Assembly: GCA_029532415.1 (NCBI GenBank)
Contig: JAQOTA010000035.1
Location: 434,001 to 498,000 of the forward strand
Length of the DNA stretch: 64,000 bases
Source of the DNA: Marasmius tenuissimus
Taxonomy: Eukaryota > Basidiomycota > Agaricomycetes > Agaricales > Marasmiaceae
Direction: 5' to 3'
How positions within the stretch are numbered: position 1 is the first letter of the stretch; each line of letters starts with the position of its first letter. The notes under the pieces were generated by a model, which worked only from the letters and a program-made list of their open reading frames with translations, did not search any database and was not told the origin of the DNA. Below are positions 24,101 through 33,416 of this stretch, one piece after another. The translations under genes and the position numbers were made by a program.

Positions 24101-24322
24101 GACAATCAAGGTGCTATCTTCCTCAGCAGCAATAAAGCTACTGATAAAAGGACAAAACACATTGATAATCGGTATCATTTTATTAGGGGAGCAGTTGAAG
24201 AAAACAAAGTTAAAATATACTTTGTTGAGACTGCTCAACAGCCTGCAGACCTTCTTATGAAGAATCTTGGCAGAACAAAGTTTGAATTGTTCAGGCAATC
24301 TTTAGGATTAACTTTTCACTAA
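18196..24322 (+). pseudogene. Element A gag C-terminus and pol, broken
   Basis: Continues A's polyprotein after element B. Up to 20232 it includes the conserved block WIWILIRTTNRIVMYPIRRD (also in C) and the protease site WLLDSGASAHMT at about 20015. The reading frame is cut by the solo LTR and resumes exactly at 20996 (SPHRLISAGKFRS). Then come HRRMGH and CCGCAKGK (pre-integrase), integrase (TLFDDATSYGWVYP), RT (KSRWVFDIKSDGRKKARLVA; VYVDDALSMG) and RNase H (FADSDWATD; LSSTEAEYMALSDC). Lesions are TAA at 21728-21730 where C has arginine CGA, a frameshift near 21890-21970, and a small deletion in RT near 23175 with shifted frame to about 23318. The C-terminus is intact to 24322. Confidence 0.9.
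20233..20990. mobile_element. Solo LTR (758 bp) inside element A
   Basis: Starts TGTTAGGATC and ends GGATGTAACA, so the termini form a 5-bp inverted repeat TGTTA/TAACA. It is flanked by a perfect 5-bp duplication ACAGC (20228-20232 and 20991-20995). Removing it with one ACAGC restores element A's reading frame without a gap. Internally it is rich in short GGAA/GTGGAA words and has no coding capacity. It is unlike the LTRs of A, B and C. The family (copia or gypsy) cannot be told from an LTR alone. Confidence 0.93.
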
Positions 24323-24357
24323 GCACAATCTTGCATGGTGAACTTGGTGAGGAGGAG

Positions 24358-24806
24358 TGTTGAACATGATGGATATCATGTGATACATATTGACGTGTTG
24401 TTTATGCGTCACACTATTTATAGAGCTACGCCTCTAGGAACACTTGCGCTCTCATGCAAGAATGTATCTACGTAGTTATTGCTTCACAAATGACACTGTA
24501 GATATCTACTACATATGTAGTTGCATCAAGTATGATGCTTATAGTCCAAAGTGCGAGGCACAACGGACAAAAGACTCATTAGTATTGGCTAAATACCTAC
24601 TTCTAGTAGTAATTTCATACTATTGTAATTAATGTACAGAAACTTGTGTATAAAAGCTGGTATTCCAAGGCCTTAAGCCTTAGGACAATCCACTTGATTA
24701 TCACCTCTTCACAAGCATCTCAAGTCTACAAGAACACTCTGTGTATTACCCATGTGAGGTTTACTTTGTTATACCCACTGTGCACTTTAACTATGCTGGC
24801 TCAACA
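24358..24806 (+). repeat. 3' LTR of element A
   Basis: 449 bp, TGTTGAACATG...GGCTCAACA, preceded by purine tract GTGAGGAGGAG and followed by TSD TGAAT (24807-24811). A TATAAAAG box lies at 24649-24656. Confidence 0.95.
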
Positions 24807-24811
24807 TGAAT

Positions 24812-25053
24812 GTCACTGTAAGGGTGTCAGAACAGCTTGGAAATGTTAGATATCAAACACACATAGTCCTATTAGGTACAAAAGAGTGATATGATACTTA
24901 CTTTAGCTTAGATTACTGAGCCTGGCCTGTGGGACGCACCTGAGCATTGGGAAATATGTGGAGGATATCTAGGTGCCCAGCTAACATGCCACAATCCCCT
25001 GCAGAAACACATAAAATTGTCAGGAATAACGGGGGGGGAAGGGAAAAGTATAG
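24812..25053. other. Relic resembling the right TIR of the next element
   Basis: No gene. From about 24905 to 25030 the sequence resembles the right terminal repeat of the adjacent DNA element in the same orientation. For example CCTGTGGGACGCACCTGA is close to CCTGTAGGATGCACCTGA at 29790-29807, and both then have GGGAAA and GGTGCCC/GGCGCC words. It looks like a diverged end of an older copy abutting the younger element. Confidence 0.45.
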
Positions 25054-25370
25054 TATGAGTGTCCAAATGGGAAAATATTATTTTTCCCCCCCAGACCAAT
25101 TTTCTGTTCCCCTGTAGTATATGACCTTGTGAATCATTACCGTGGGGAGGGGGGATATTCCTGTGCGCGGGGGATTTCCGACATCTCTGCCCAGGCGCCT
25201 ACCTGTTTCCCACACATCTCCCACCCCTTCAGGTGCATCCCACAGGTCAGGCTTAGTCTTCTAAGCCAAGCTAAGTATCAGGAAACCCTTTAATACATAT
25301 AAGGATTGTGACAGCCAAGTAGCTAACATTTCTGAGTGGCTTTGACTCTTCTACAGTGATATCATTACAG
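25054..25370 (+). repeat. Left TIR of the 5-kb DNA element
   Basis: Pairs with 29722-30004 in inverted orientation. It contains G/C homopolymer runs (CCCCCCCC, GGGGAGGGGGG) and a ~50-bp insertion (CAGGCTTAGTCTTC...) absent on the right. The outermost matched word is TATGAGTGT. Confidence 0.85.
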
Positions 25371-25819
25371 ATAAGGTGCTAAGCACCTATCACCTAACTC
25401 CACATCATGTACTGATATTGGTGATTCTTTTGTGCCTCATTGATGTAGCATGTATGCCTCAGTCCCAGCTCATTGCTTGCTATCATGGTAGCTGTATCAC
25501 ATGCTCTTTGTCCAGTGACCACTACCATCTACTCTTTTTTGTTGCTGCAACATTTGTGAATCCCTACTGTTGGAGCATAGGGTAAGTTGTTGTTCAAGAG
25601 ACAAACGGGGGTGCTCCGCTTCATGTTGTTGACTTGTGGGCAGATTATACCAATAAAGAGGCAGCAAAAGAGGGAGTGAATACACCTGCCAGATGTGGGT
25701 ATGTTGATAGGATTGGACCTGGATCAAAACTTGAACGAGGGCCCAAGAGCAATCAAAAGCGGCTGTATCCCCCTATCCTCTGACAACAATATCTCAAATC
25801 CAGGAAAAAGCTAACCTCA

Positions 25820-27695
25820 ACTGAACTCTTGAAGGGGCTACAAGTACAGGAACCCCAATCAATATCTGGGACAGACCATTCGATGGTTGTGGACCTTGGG
25901 GGTGTGATATTGAAGGTGATTTTATTTTTCATGAGCCTGGATATCTCTATTGCTTATTTCAATCTGTTAGGTTCAATACTTGCTTCATCCATCTCCTCAA
26001 CTCTACAGCTCGGAGCAATGGGATGTCATTAAAAGAGTCCACAAAAATGTTTGTATTGTTTAGTGTCTCCACCTATTAACAGTTTGTCTTTACTCTTCAA
26101 TTCAGGACCATGCTTTCAAGGTTGGCCTCGCAATTGAGTTTGAGACTCATGTTCTCACATTCACAACAAAACATCTGCTTTTCAAGGTTTTCTCTCTATG
26201 TCTACTCATTGATTGGAGCTTACAGCTTACATTAGCTGCTTTGGTGGACTTCAATGGATGACATCGATCAGCTTCCCAATGTTTTTCATGACTACCCTCA
26301 GTTTCTTGAGGCAATGGCAGCTTGGATTGAGGAAGAGTTCATGAATGGTAATGGTGACAGAAGTGGAGTCAAGCTTGCTTTCACTGCATTTCGGGAATGC
26401 CGGGTGATGCATGGGGCAGGTGTTTATACAACGAGTGAAATCTTCCGGATGGCTGGAATATTACCATTGTTACTTGCAACAGAGGTTTTCATGAACCTGT
26501 CCTGTGTTGCAAGATTGATCCTCGCTTTCTATACATTTGTGGCAAGAATGTATGATGACAAATTCTGGTATGGTCACTATCAACCTGATTTCTTGTCTAC
26601 AAATTGATATTGGTCTAGGCAGTTAATCCGACCTGCCATGTATGGCACAGTCCTTGCACCAACGGTTGCACACCGTGAGGAGTATGCTGGCTTCCTCACT
26701 GTGTATGCACAGAACAAATCACGGTGTACATACCAGGAGTATGAGCTGGTCCAGAATTTCAGGGTATGTCTTCTCTATGTCATATTTAGCTTTGATACAT
26801 ACAATTCCTGTAGAATGAACTCTCCAGTTTGGGAAAACAGCCTTGAACCTGGAAATGAGGAGATTCTGATCTTGAGCTATTTGATCCTCTTGAACCTGAA
26901 CATGTCAAATGTGCCCTGAAAGTGTCAAAGGCCAACCTTGGTCATTTGGTCCTTGGTGACTCATTGTGGACATCACTTCATCAAGAGATGCCAGTAGAAT
27001 TGGATCCTATTACAAAGTTATTCATTGACCACCATGAGTTCACTATACTATTGCTGGTTTCTGTAGTTTTTCAGGAATGAATAACTCAATAATCCAACAG
27101 AGGTTATACAGAACAGCACAGCTGTGGCACCACCAACATTTCTTAGCCCAGGAGCATATCTAGAATTATTCCTGGAGAACAAGAAACACAAAACACACCC
27201 TACAATTTACTGCCAGTGCAAGTCTCAGATATGGACCCTCCTTCCTAATTTTCCTTCCAATTGTATTCATACACGGAGAACAACTAAGAGGACACAGCCT
27301 CGATTAAGGTATGAGTTTGAACACCTATATGAATTAGCAGCATAGTTGACATCAGTTAACAGTGCTCAATCTGCAACTGAATCACCCCCCCCATTAAAGT
27401 CCCACATCATCAAGATCCTTTTGAAGATCAGCCACAACTTTGTGCTGACTTTTTGGGCTCACTGGAGAGGATGAATGAAGTAACAGTGCCCAGGAGATGG
27501 GGAGTATACAATGATGAGTATTCACCTGGAGAGGGTTACCCATTGAACAAAGAAATTCCTGTCTCAGGTAAAAAGCAGGGGAAAAAACTAAAGGTAACAC
27601 TCCCACCTCATGTTTGGCACCATCGTGCAAAAAGATGGGTTAGGGGAGTCATTCTCATGCAGGCTTCATTAGAGGAAAATAATGAGTCTGAATGA
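25820..27695 (+). pseudogene. Decayed gene 1 of the 5-kb DNA element (transposase candidate)
   Basis: Several long stretches read as protein but do not connect without stops or shifts. An open stretch at 26254-26607 includes HDYPQFLEAMAAWIEEEFMN and GVYTTSEIFRMAGILP. In the same frame after a TGA, 26638-26765 includes MYGTVLAPTVAHREEYAGFL and YQEYELVQNF. In another frame, about 26868-27045 includes EHVKCALKVSKANLGHLVLG. The last segment ends at 27695 with LPPHVWHHRAKRWVRG. Short introns explain some breaks, but at least one frameshift near 26860 seems real. I do not recognise the family. Its position next to the left TIR makes a transposase the simplest guess, and that is inference only. Confidence 0.5.
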
Positions 27696-27782
27696 TCATT
27701 GCCATAGATGGATTAGTGTGGCTTTACCAGATGTACTGTGTATCAATCCAGATAACTAATAAACTACTCGTTTTGCAACAGT

Positions 27783-27930
27783 CCATCCATTGTTTCCCTC
27801 TCTCTCTCTCTTTCCCTTTCTCTTTCACTTTTTTTTCTTTTCTTTTTTTTTCTCTCCCCCCATCACTATCCTTTTTCCTTTCCTCTACTTCCTCTACTCC
27901 TCCTATCTGGACTCCCATTGCCCTCTTTCT
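27783..27930 (+). promoter_or_regulatory. Pyrimidine-rich promoter tract of gene 2
   Basis: A nearly pure C/T run (CTCTCTCTCTCTTTCCCTTT and onward) ends a few bases before the ATG at 27934. CT-rich tracts just upstream of start codons are typical of well-expressed fungal genes, and this supports the start chosen for gene 2. Confidence 0.6.
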
Positions 27931-27933
27931 GCC

Positions 27934-29470
27934 ATGTCAAGCACTCAACCAAAGCGAAAGAGGGGCCAACACAGGGATAGTGCTCTGGACTCTGACGCCG
28001 AATTCCAACCTCCGACTAAGAAGCCCAAACCCAAATCAGAGACTATCAACTGCCTGCTTGCCAGGGCCAACCAGTCATCATTCCATGCTGCAGAAGATGA
28101 AAGTAAAGCCGGCTATCGCCCAAGCCAGGCTACCAGTAAGAAGTCTACTGCTGCTGGTTCTTCTAGCCGCAAAGGCAAAGCTCGTGCAGTAAGTACATAT
28201 GTTCTACTGGACCATGTATATTTACTTATAACATTGCAATACAGGTTCCTGAAACTTTTGCATTTGGAAGAGTCTTTGTGTTCCCCGATGGCTGCAAGAG
28301 AAAGAAGGTCAAGGTTCGTGTTTTCAGTATTGTGATGGTTGATTTATTTTTGATCAATGGTGATTTTACTTGGTACTAATACAGGGTGAACTGGAATTCG
28401 TATTCAAGTCCTCGTCCTCTGGCAGCAAACCAACACCTTCCCCTGCGGACTTTGAGAAAGCTCGGCAGAGACAATTAGCGGCTGTCTGTGATATGAAAGA
28501 TGGGCCTTGGAATCTGCCTCTTGATCTGGAGGCTGATGATGTACTTGACTTTCTCAGCCCATTTCTCCCCAACTTGATTCAATACCTCCACTCCCTCGAG
28601 GATGTTCCCAACAAGAATTTTGTTCCAGGGGAGTCTCCAGAGCACCAACAGTATCTGCCACAGTTGATACCTCTTGTCAGTGCAGGACGGCGTGGGCTGG
28701 AGATCTCAGCCGGGGCGCTGGAGTATCCAACCCCTACCTTTGCCGAGTATCTGTGTAGACTCTGTCCAGACAGAAGCAAAGGAAAGGATTCAGCCATTAA
28801 TCACACACTATACTTTGGTCAGTTGCTCATTCTATACTACCATCGCCCTTATACCTACCAATGCCTGTTACTATCTAGTGACCCATTCAGCTATCAGCCA
28901 GGACGTGCTTCAGTCCTGGGGCAAACCTTCCAAGAGACCCCTACCTGCCTCACAGTCTTACACCCAGGTCATTGAGGAGGAACACGATAGTATTGCAGAT
29001 TTCTCTTCAAGTGGTGTGGAACGTGATTACAGTTCCATTGACAATGATGGAATGGAATCAGATAGTAGCTCATCTTCATCAGATGTGTCAAGTGCTAACA
29101 TTGAGGTTGTAGCTGCCAAGCCATCACACAAGCTGAGGAAGCACAGTAAGACATTCCAATTTCTATGTGGTTCTGAGATATCTGTTAACGACTCTTCCAT
29201 ACAGAGCCAGTCACCGAGCCAGTCACCTACATCAGCACCAACTTGGAAGACCGCTTGGGTGGTGGCTCCAACATCCACAGTCCAGGCCATGTGCACAACC
29301 CTCCAACGTACAACAACACTGACACTGAGCAGGAAGATATTGAGGTATCAGCAATGTTTCATTCCATGGCTTCTGTATCTGAGCACGCCTCTTTGCCCCT
29401 GGTTGCTATGAACGATTCAACAATCATCTATGATCCTTACAAAGGCTACATCCCAGATGTTAGATTCTAG
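27934..29470 (+). CDS. Gene 2 of the DNA element: nuclear-type protein of unknown function
   Basis: Five exons give 1,290 nt, or 429 aa: 27934-28188, 28245-28313, 28385-28817, 28879-29145 and 29205-29470. All junctions are GT/AG and all phases agree. The N-terminus is basic with nuclear-localisation-like clusters (PKRKRG, KKPKPK, CKRKK). The middle carries VPETFAFGRVFVFPDG and a hydrophobic segment DVLDFLSPFLPNLIQYL. The C-terminal third is acidic and serine-rich (MESDSSSSSSDVSS). No catalytic motif is recognised. It lies inside the TIRs downstream of gene 1, so it is probably carried by the element as an accessory or DNA-binding protein. It could instead be a captured host gene. That it is open while gene 1 is decayed is unexpected. 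Confidence 0.7.
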
Positions 29471-29721
29471 ATGATACGTATTTCTTGGTTAATGATCTTG
29501 CATGAACACTACGCTCTTTCCCTACCATCCAGTCATTTTAGTCAATGGTGATACCTTCATTTGGTTGTCACTCGCTAGCCTGATCTCATCTATACTGTAC
29601 ATACAACTGCTCACTGTCTACCGCCATTCCTTCCTTTGGCAATATTGTACGTATTGTACTAGCATAGCTATTCATACAATCAAGTAATTTTAACCATGCC
29701 ACTGATTGAAACCCTGTCTTT

Positions 29722-30004
29722 GATGATATTGCTGTGGAAGAGTCAAAGCCACGCAGGATTGTTAGCTACTTGGCTGTCACAATCCTTAGACCTGTAGGAT
29801 GCACCTGAAGGGGTGGGAGACGTGTGGGAAACAGGTAGGCGCCTAAGCGGAGATGTCAGAAATCCCCCGCGGAACCGGGTCATTCCCCCCGCGCAAAAAT
29901 ATCTTCCCCCCCCCCGGTAATGATTCACAAGGTCGTATACTACGGGGGGACACCCAAGTTAGGTCGGGGGGGCAATTTATTTTTTTCCCATTTTAACACT
30001 CATA
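29722..30004 (-). repeat. Right TIR of the 5-kb DNA element
   Basis: Inverted copy of 25054-25370. It has a longer C-rich run (CCCCCCCCCC) and about 17 extra bases around GAACCGGGTCATTCC. It ends ACACTCATA at 29996-30004. Confidence 0.85.
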
Positions 30005-30023
30005 AAAACCTGATATACAAGCA

Positions 30024-30310
30024 GATTCACCCGGGTTGGATTAACGCCAAATTAGATATGATAGAACCTTTCACCCAATGACTAGTGGATTAACCCGCCT
30101 CGATGAGCTGGTTAATTCCATTCACCCACGTATTGACCCTTGAGGGTGAATTAGATTCACCCAGCTTGAATTAACCCCGACGACTCCTGGATCAACCTAA
30201 CTCAATGAGCCGATTGATTTCATTCACCCACCACGTATTAACCTTCGACCGAGTGGATTAATCTAATTTACCTACGGGCTAACCACGAGGATTAACCCCG
30301 CAACGAATAC
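30024..30310 (+). repeat. Degenerate ~130-bp tandem repeat
   Basis: GATTCACCC begins a unit at 30024 and again at 30154. Each unit has GGATTAAC or GAATTAAC, then CTCAATGAGC or CTCGATGAGC, then ATTCACCCA..CGTATT. A partial third unit follows. The AATTAACC/GGATTAA words recur in the second satellite-like region (32450-32745). There is no coding signal. Confidence 0.7.
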
Positions 30311-30861
30311 TCAGCTCATCCAAAATCTCTGCCCGAAGGTATTCAAAGCACCACTGACTGATTTATAAGTCAGTGAAGAACAGGGACGCGATTATTAGTT
30401 TTATTAGTTATGAACATAGCCTAAAATAACGGGAGAATGAAAGTCAATTTAAGCTTAGTGGAGATAAAAGATGTAGGGCAAACGCGATCACAATCAAATA
30501 CACCACTTGACATCGGACATATTATCTTAGCCGGAGTCCTGGTCATCGACCTCACTATCAATACCCCTAGCCTCCTTAGTAAATTCGGCGTTGCTATCTT
30601 CCTCGATATAGTACCATACTACCATTGCCCTTTTCCGGACCTTCCTATTTGTACTACCTTTGGGGCCTGAGCCTCCAATTTCGAGGCAGGTTCTATGATT
30701 CTGGATCGGGACCGAGTGGTTGGGTGGTGGCCAGAATTTTCGGAACTCGTCGAAGGGTTGAACTTCGGCTTCCTTGTGCGACGTGGAGGTGACGTGATTG
30801 CTGTAGAAGAAGGTGGAGCTGAGGCATCCATGTGTATATCGGACAGGATGATACTTTGGGG
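30311..30861 (-). other. Unassigned region with a possible minus-strand coding relic
   Basis: A minus-strand frame from the hAT junction down to about 30619 reads SIILSDIHMDASAPP and then a proline/serine/arginine-rich tail. Across the hAT insertion it joins in frame to MADHIPLVDSDSDP (31795 downward), which suggests a small gene or gag fragment split by the insertion. I recognise no family. Confidence 0.3.
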
Positions 30862-31751
30862 CAAGGGGTGTCACCCGGACATCTCGGTCATATGGGGTAG
30901 GGGGGGAGGGGGGGTCCCCGAGCCCTTAAGGTCAAAAAGTGACCCCCCCTCGAGCGGACCTTAGGGGGTCTAGGGAGCCCTTTCAAGACCTTTTGACACT
31001 CATTAAGAGTGCTTGGAGGCTAGAGAATGTAGTAGACGGCCAAAAAGGCCGAAACCTATATGTTTTTGTCTCACAGCCGTTTGCATATCCCTAGAATAAT
31101 TTCGCACGACTCCACACAGTTGATCTGTTTATGGCCAAACAATCGCACATGGCCAGAACCTCAGTTCTCGAGTAGAATCCCAGTGGCCTTCATCCATTAT
31201 TCGCTCGGTGAAGCTTTCAGAACGAGATGAAGAAACAAAACTGGTCAACGGTGTGGTTCCTTGTCAGATTGAGAGTGCTTGAACAGTATGAGCCGCGAGT
31301 CGCGACGCGTCTCGACGCGTCATCCAATTGAGTTTGCTCACGTGGAGTTGTTTGGAAGTAAACAGATCAAGTATGTGGGGTCGTGCGAAATTATTCTAGG
31401 GATATGCAAACGGCTGCAAAATCTGGTGTGAACTGTACAGGTTGCCGAACTCGGAAGGTATGCCGGAGTTTGGAGTCTGTGTTTCAGGCCTTCCTATCAA
31501 ACATGGAATTCTCTCAAGCAAACCACTTGAGTCCTATTGTATTCAGAGGCTCTTAGAAATCTTTGAGTAATATTAGCACTGATTTGGATGAGAAGATACA
31601 TTGTCAGGACGTGTTTGACAGGTGGGATGGGCATGTGACTGTGGGAATTACTTTCCCAAAATGGCAGGAGGGAGGGGGAGGGGGGGTCGCAAAGGGCCTT
31701 AAGATCGTATGGGAAGATCATATATAAAATTTTTTTTGGTGACACCCCTTG
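30862..31751. mobile_element. Non-autonomous hAT-type DNA element (890 bp)
   Basis: Terminal inverted repeats CAAGGGGTGTCACC / GGTGACACCCCTTG (14 bp, perfect) are flanked by a perfect 8-bp duplication CTTTGGGG (30854-30861 and 31752-31759). An 8-bp duplication with CA(A)GGG..TG termini is the hAT signature. There is no transposase frame, so it is non-autonomous. It contains an inner 58-bp inverted repeat (about 31076-31133 and 31360-31417) and long G runs near both ends on the same strand. Confidence 0.9.
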
Positions 31752-31759
31752 CTTTGGGG

Positions 31760-32449
31760 ATCTGAGTCCGAATCAACTAGTGGAATGTGGTCAGCCATCG
31801 AAAAGTCGAAAGATGGGCGAGAATTCACGCACTGGTACCGTCTCCGAGTTCTGCCGCTTCTCGAGGTCATTCCAGAAGTTGTCGACGTACTGGCGCAACC
31901 TCTTCACCGTGCCGCCAGGTCAGGCCTTATCAAGATACAAAGTGGCTGTCAGTACGGAGGGTTTCTCATCGACCTTTAACGCTTATCGGGTGTATGCCAT
32001 TCAAAAGGCGACGATGTATAAGTCCATGGCCTCTGATGCAAACTCTTAGTTTGAGTCGGTAGGAGGTACTTGGCTAGGGGAGAACGAGGATCTGAACAAA
32101 TTTTTTGATTGTCGGCGTCCAAACACCGAGCCAATTTGGGAGTTATGAGGCAGAGCTTGTATGGACCGGATAGCAGATCCATAGATGTGATCTTGTAGAT
32201 ATCTATCTACATTCTTGTTGAATGCTGACCACCACCATTTTCAAAATGCCTACCTATTGCGCCTTTTTTGACCCAAAAATCAGAAAAAAAGTGTTAATCT
32301 CGTCTTTATTTAGCGGAATTGTGTATAACAAAGTGGTTAATACGTCTTCAACCTCGACTAAAACGGATTAATCCCACTAGAGACCGAGCTAACCCAAGCT
32401 CAATGTGCGAGTCAACCCAACTGGTTGAGCTGGCTAACCAGTTGTGATA
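31760..32449. other. Unassigned region right of the hAT element
   Basis: No complete gene. On the minus strand a readable segment around 31790-31890 (RLRQYVDNFWNDLEKRQ, PVREFSPIFRLFDG) ends in TGA, which overlaps the ATG of MADHIPLVDS. On the plus strand 31780-32049 is also open. One of these is probably a relic, but I cannot decide which. Confidence 0.3.
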
Positions 32450-32745
32450 CGTGAGTTAAACCCTCAATCACAAAGTGTGTTATTTCGGGGATTAATCCTC
32501 TCGGATAAGACCCTACTGGGCTAATCCACCTCAGTCAGTAGGTGATCCCGATGATGCACATTTAGGTGAACAGGATCAATAGGGATCAATCCTTGCGTGA
32601 GTTAACCCTCAATCACAAAGTGTGTGTTTCCATGGATTAATCCGCTCCGACAAGACCCTACTGGGGTAATTCACTCAGGTCAGTAGGTGGTCCTGGTAAT
32701 GCATCACCATGTGAGATGAATAGAATTAATAGGGATTAATCCTGA
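32450..32745 (+). repeat. 146-bp tandem duplication
   Basis: Units start CGTGAGTTAA at 32450 and 32596. Both contain CCTCAATCACAAAGTGTGT, GGATTAATCC and AAGACCCTACTGGG, and CAGTAGGTG. They differ by substitutions and small indels. The palindromic word GGATTAATCC and TTAACCC words recur here and at 30024-30310, placing satellite-like DNA on both sides of the hAT element. Confidence 0.8.
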
Positions 32746-33416
32746 TTAATCCTGATTAACCCACCTCTGACATTGCAATGTCATTTGGATTAACCAAAAT
32801 GCATGCAACGGCAGACCGGGATATCGATGTGCGGATTGTGGCATTTTCGTGCTTCCATTCTTCAGTATGCAATCCCGCATATCGGTCCTGGAGATACTCT
32901 GGAGAATATATCAGCAACAGATTCGAGCGTCTGAGATGCAGTAGACGCACGATTATTAGGTTTACTATCCATAGATATATCTGGTATGATGGGGGTGAAC
33001 GCAAGAGAGCAGACTGCCTGGATCGACCACAGAACGAGTTAAGGGAGCGAGTCCAATCGATGTCCACTCACCCGCTGGTCGGTGGCAGAAACATAAACAG
33101 CGAGCTGAGTCGTCGTCGACGGTTGTCGTCATCGAGGTTCAGAGGAAAGCAGGGTGCATCGCCACCGGAGTGTAGGTCGACGACATCACCCGACATCGTC
33201 CCACGATGCCACTCTACCACAAAAATCGATTATGTCCGCATACAAAGATCTGGCGCGGTTATTGAATGAATATGAGGTACCAGTATACTACAAAATGCAC
33301 CAGGAGTGAGCCTCTCTACTTGTGAAAACCAACAGAGTAGTAAGAGCGCCCGGAGAAATAGAGAAAACAAAACAGAGCAAGCCAACTTCCAGCAAATTGA
33401 AAGTAATAGTCTGGAA
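32746..33416. other. Unassigned region
   Basis: A plus-strand frame of 163 codons (32778-33266) is open but has no recognisable motif and compositionally looks fortuitous. The segment from about 33270 is the 3' flank of the membrane-protein gene below. Confidence 0.35.

Larger units (their letters stand above)
9003..24806 (+). mobile_element. Ty1/copia retrotransposon A, with nested insertions
   Basis: Complete but dead LTR retrotransposon: 5' LTR 9003-9458, PBS 9459-9470, gag-pol from 10452, purine tract just before 24358, 3' LTR 24358-24806 and TSD TGAAT. The domain order protease, integrase, reverse transcriptase, RNase H defines Ty1/copia. It is split by element B (12071-18195) and by a solo LTR (20233-20990). 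Without these it is about 8.9 kb. The LTRs differ by roughly nine substitutions, mostly transitions, and a 7-bp indel, so it is older than element C. It is clearly related to C along its whole length. Confidence 0.95.
25054..30004 (+). mobile_element. ~4.95-kb DNA transposon with ~280-bp TIRs and two genes
   Basis: Left 25054-25370 and right 29722-30004 are inverted copies. Both start TATGAGTGT..AAATGGGAAAA and share ACCTTGTGAATCATTACCG, GGCGCCTACCTGTTTCCCAC, CCCACCCCTTCAGGTGCATC and GATTGTGACAGCCAAGTAGC. The left copy has an extra ~50 bp. The termini are compatible with a TA duplication (element 25056-30002), but the edge is not proven. Inside are a decayed gene and an intact five-exon gene on the same strand. 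I cannot place it in a named superfamily, as no familiar transposase motif is evident. Confidence 0.75.

Noticed and set aside
9003..24806. Treating 9003-24806 as one very large novel element
   Set aside because: TSDs, separate LTRs and restored reading frames show three stacked retrotransposon insertions.
25054..30004. KDZ or Plavaka (CACTA-like) assignment for the 5-kb element
   Set aside because: Neither the familiar protein motifs nor CACTA termini are visible; assignment would be a guess.
31320..31420. ACGCGT-rich stretch as an MluI cell-cycle box cluster
   Set aside because: It lies inside a non-autonomous transposon with no gene start nearby.
30024..32745. TTAACCC words as interstitial telomere repeats
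   Set aside because: Basidiomycete telomeres are usually TTAGGG; the words here are dispersed, not tandem hexamers.
32778..33266. 163-codon plus-strand open frame
   Set aside because: Arginine/serine-rich translation without family features; it overlaps the end of satellite-like sequence.
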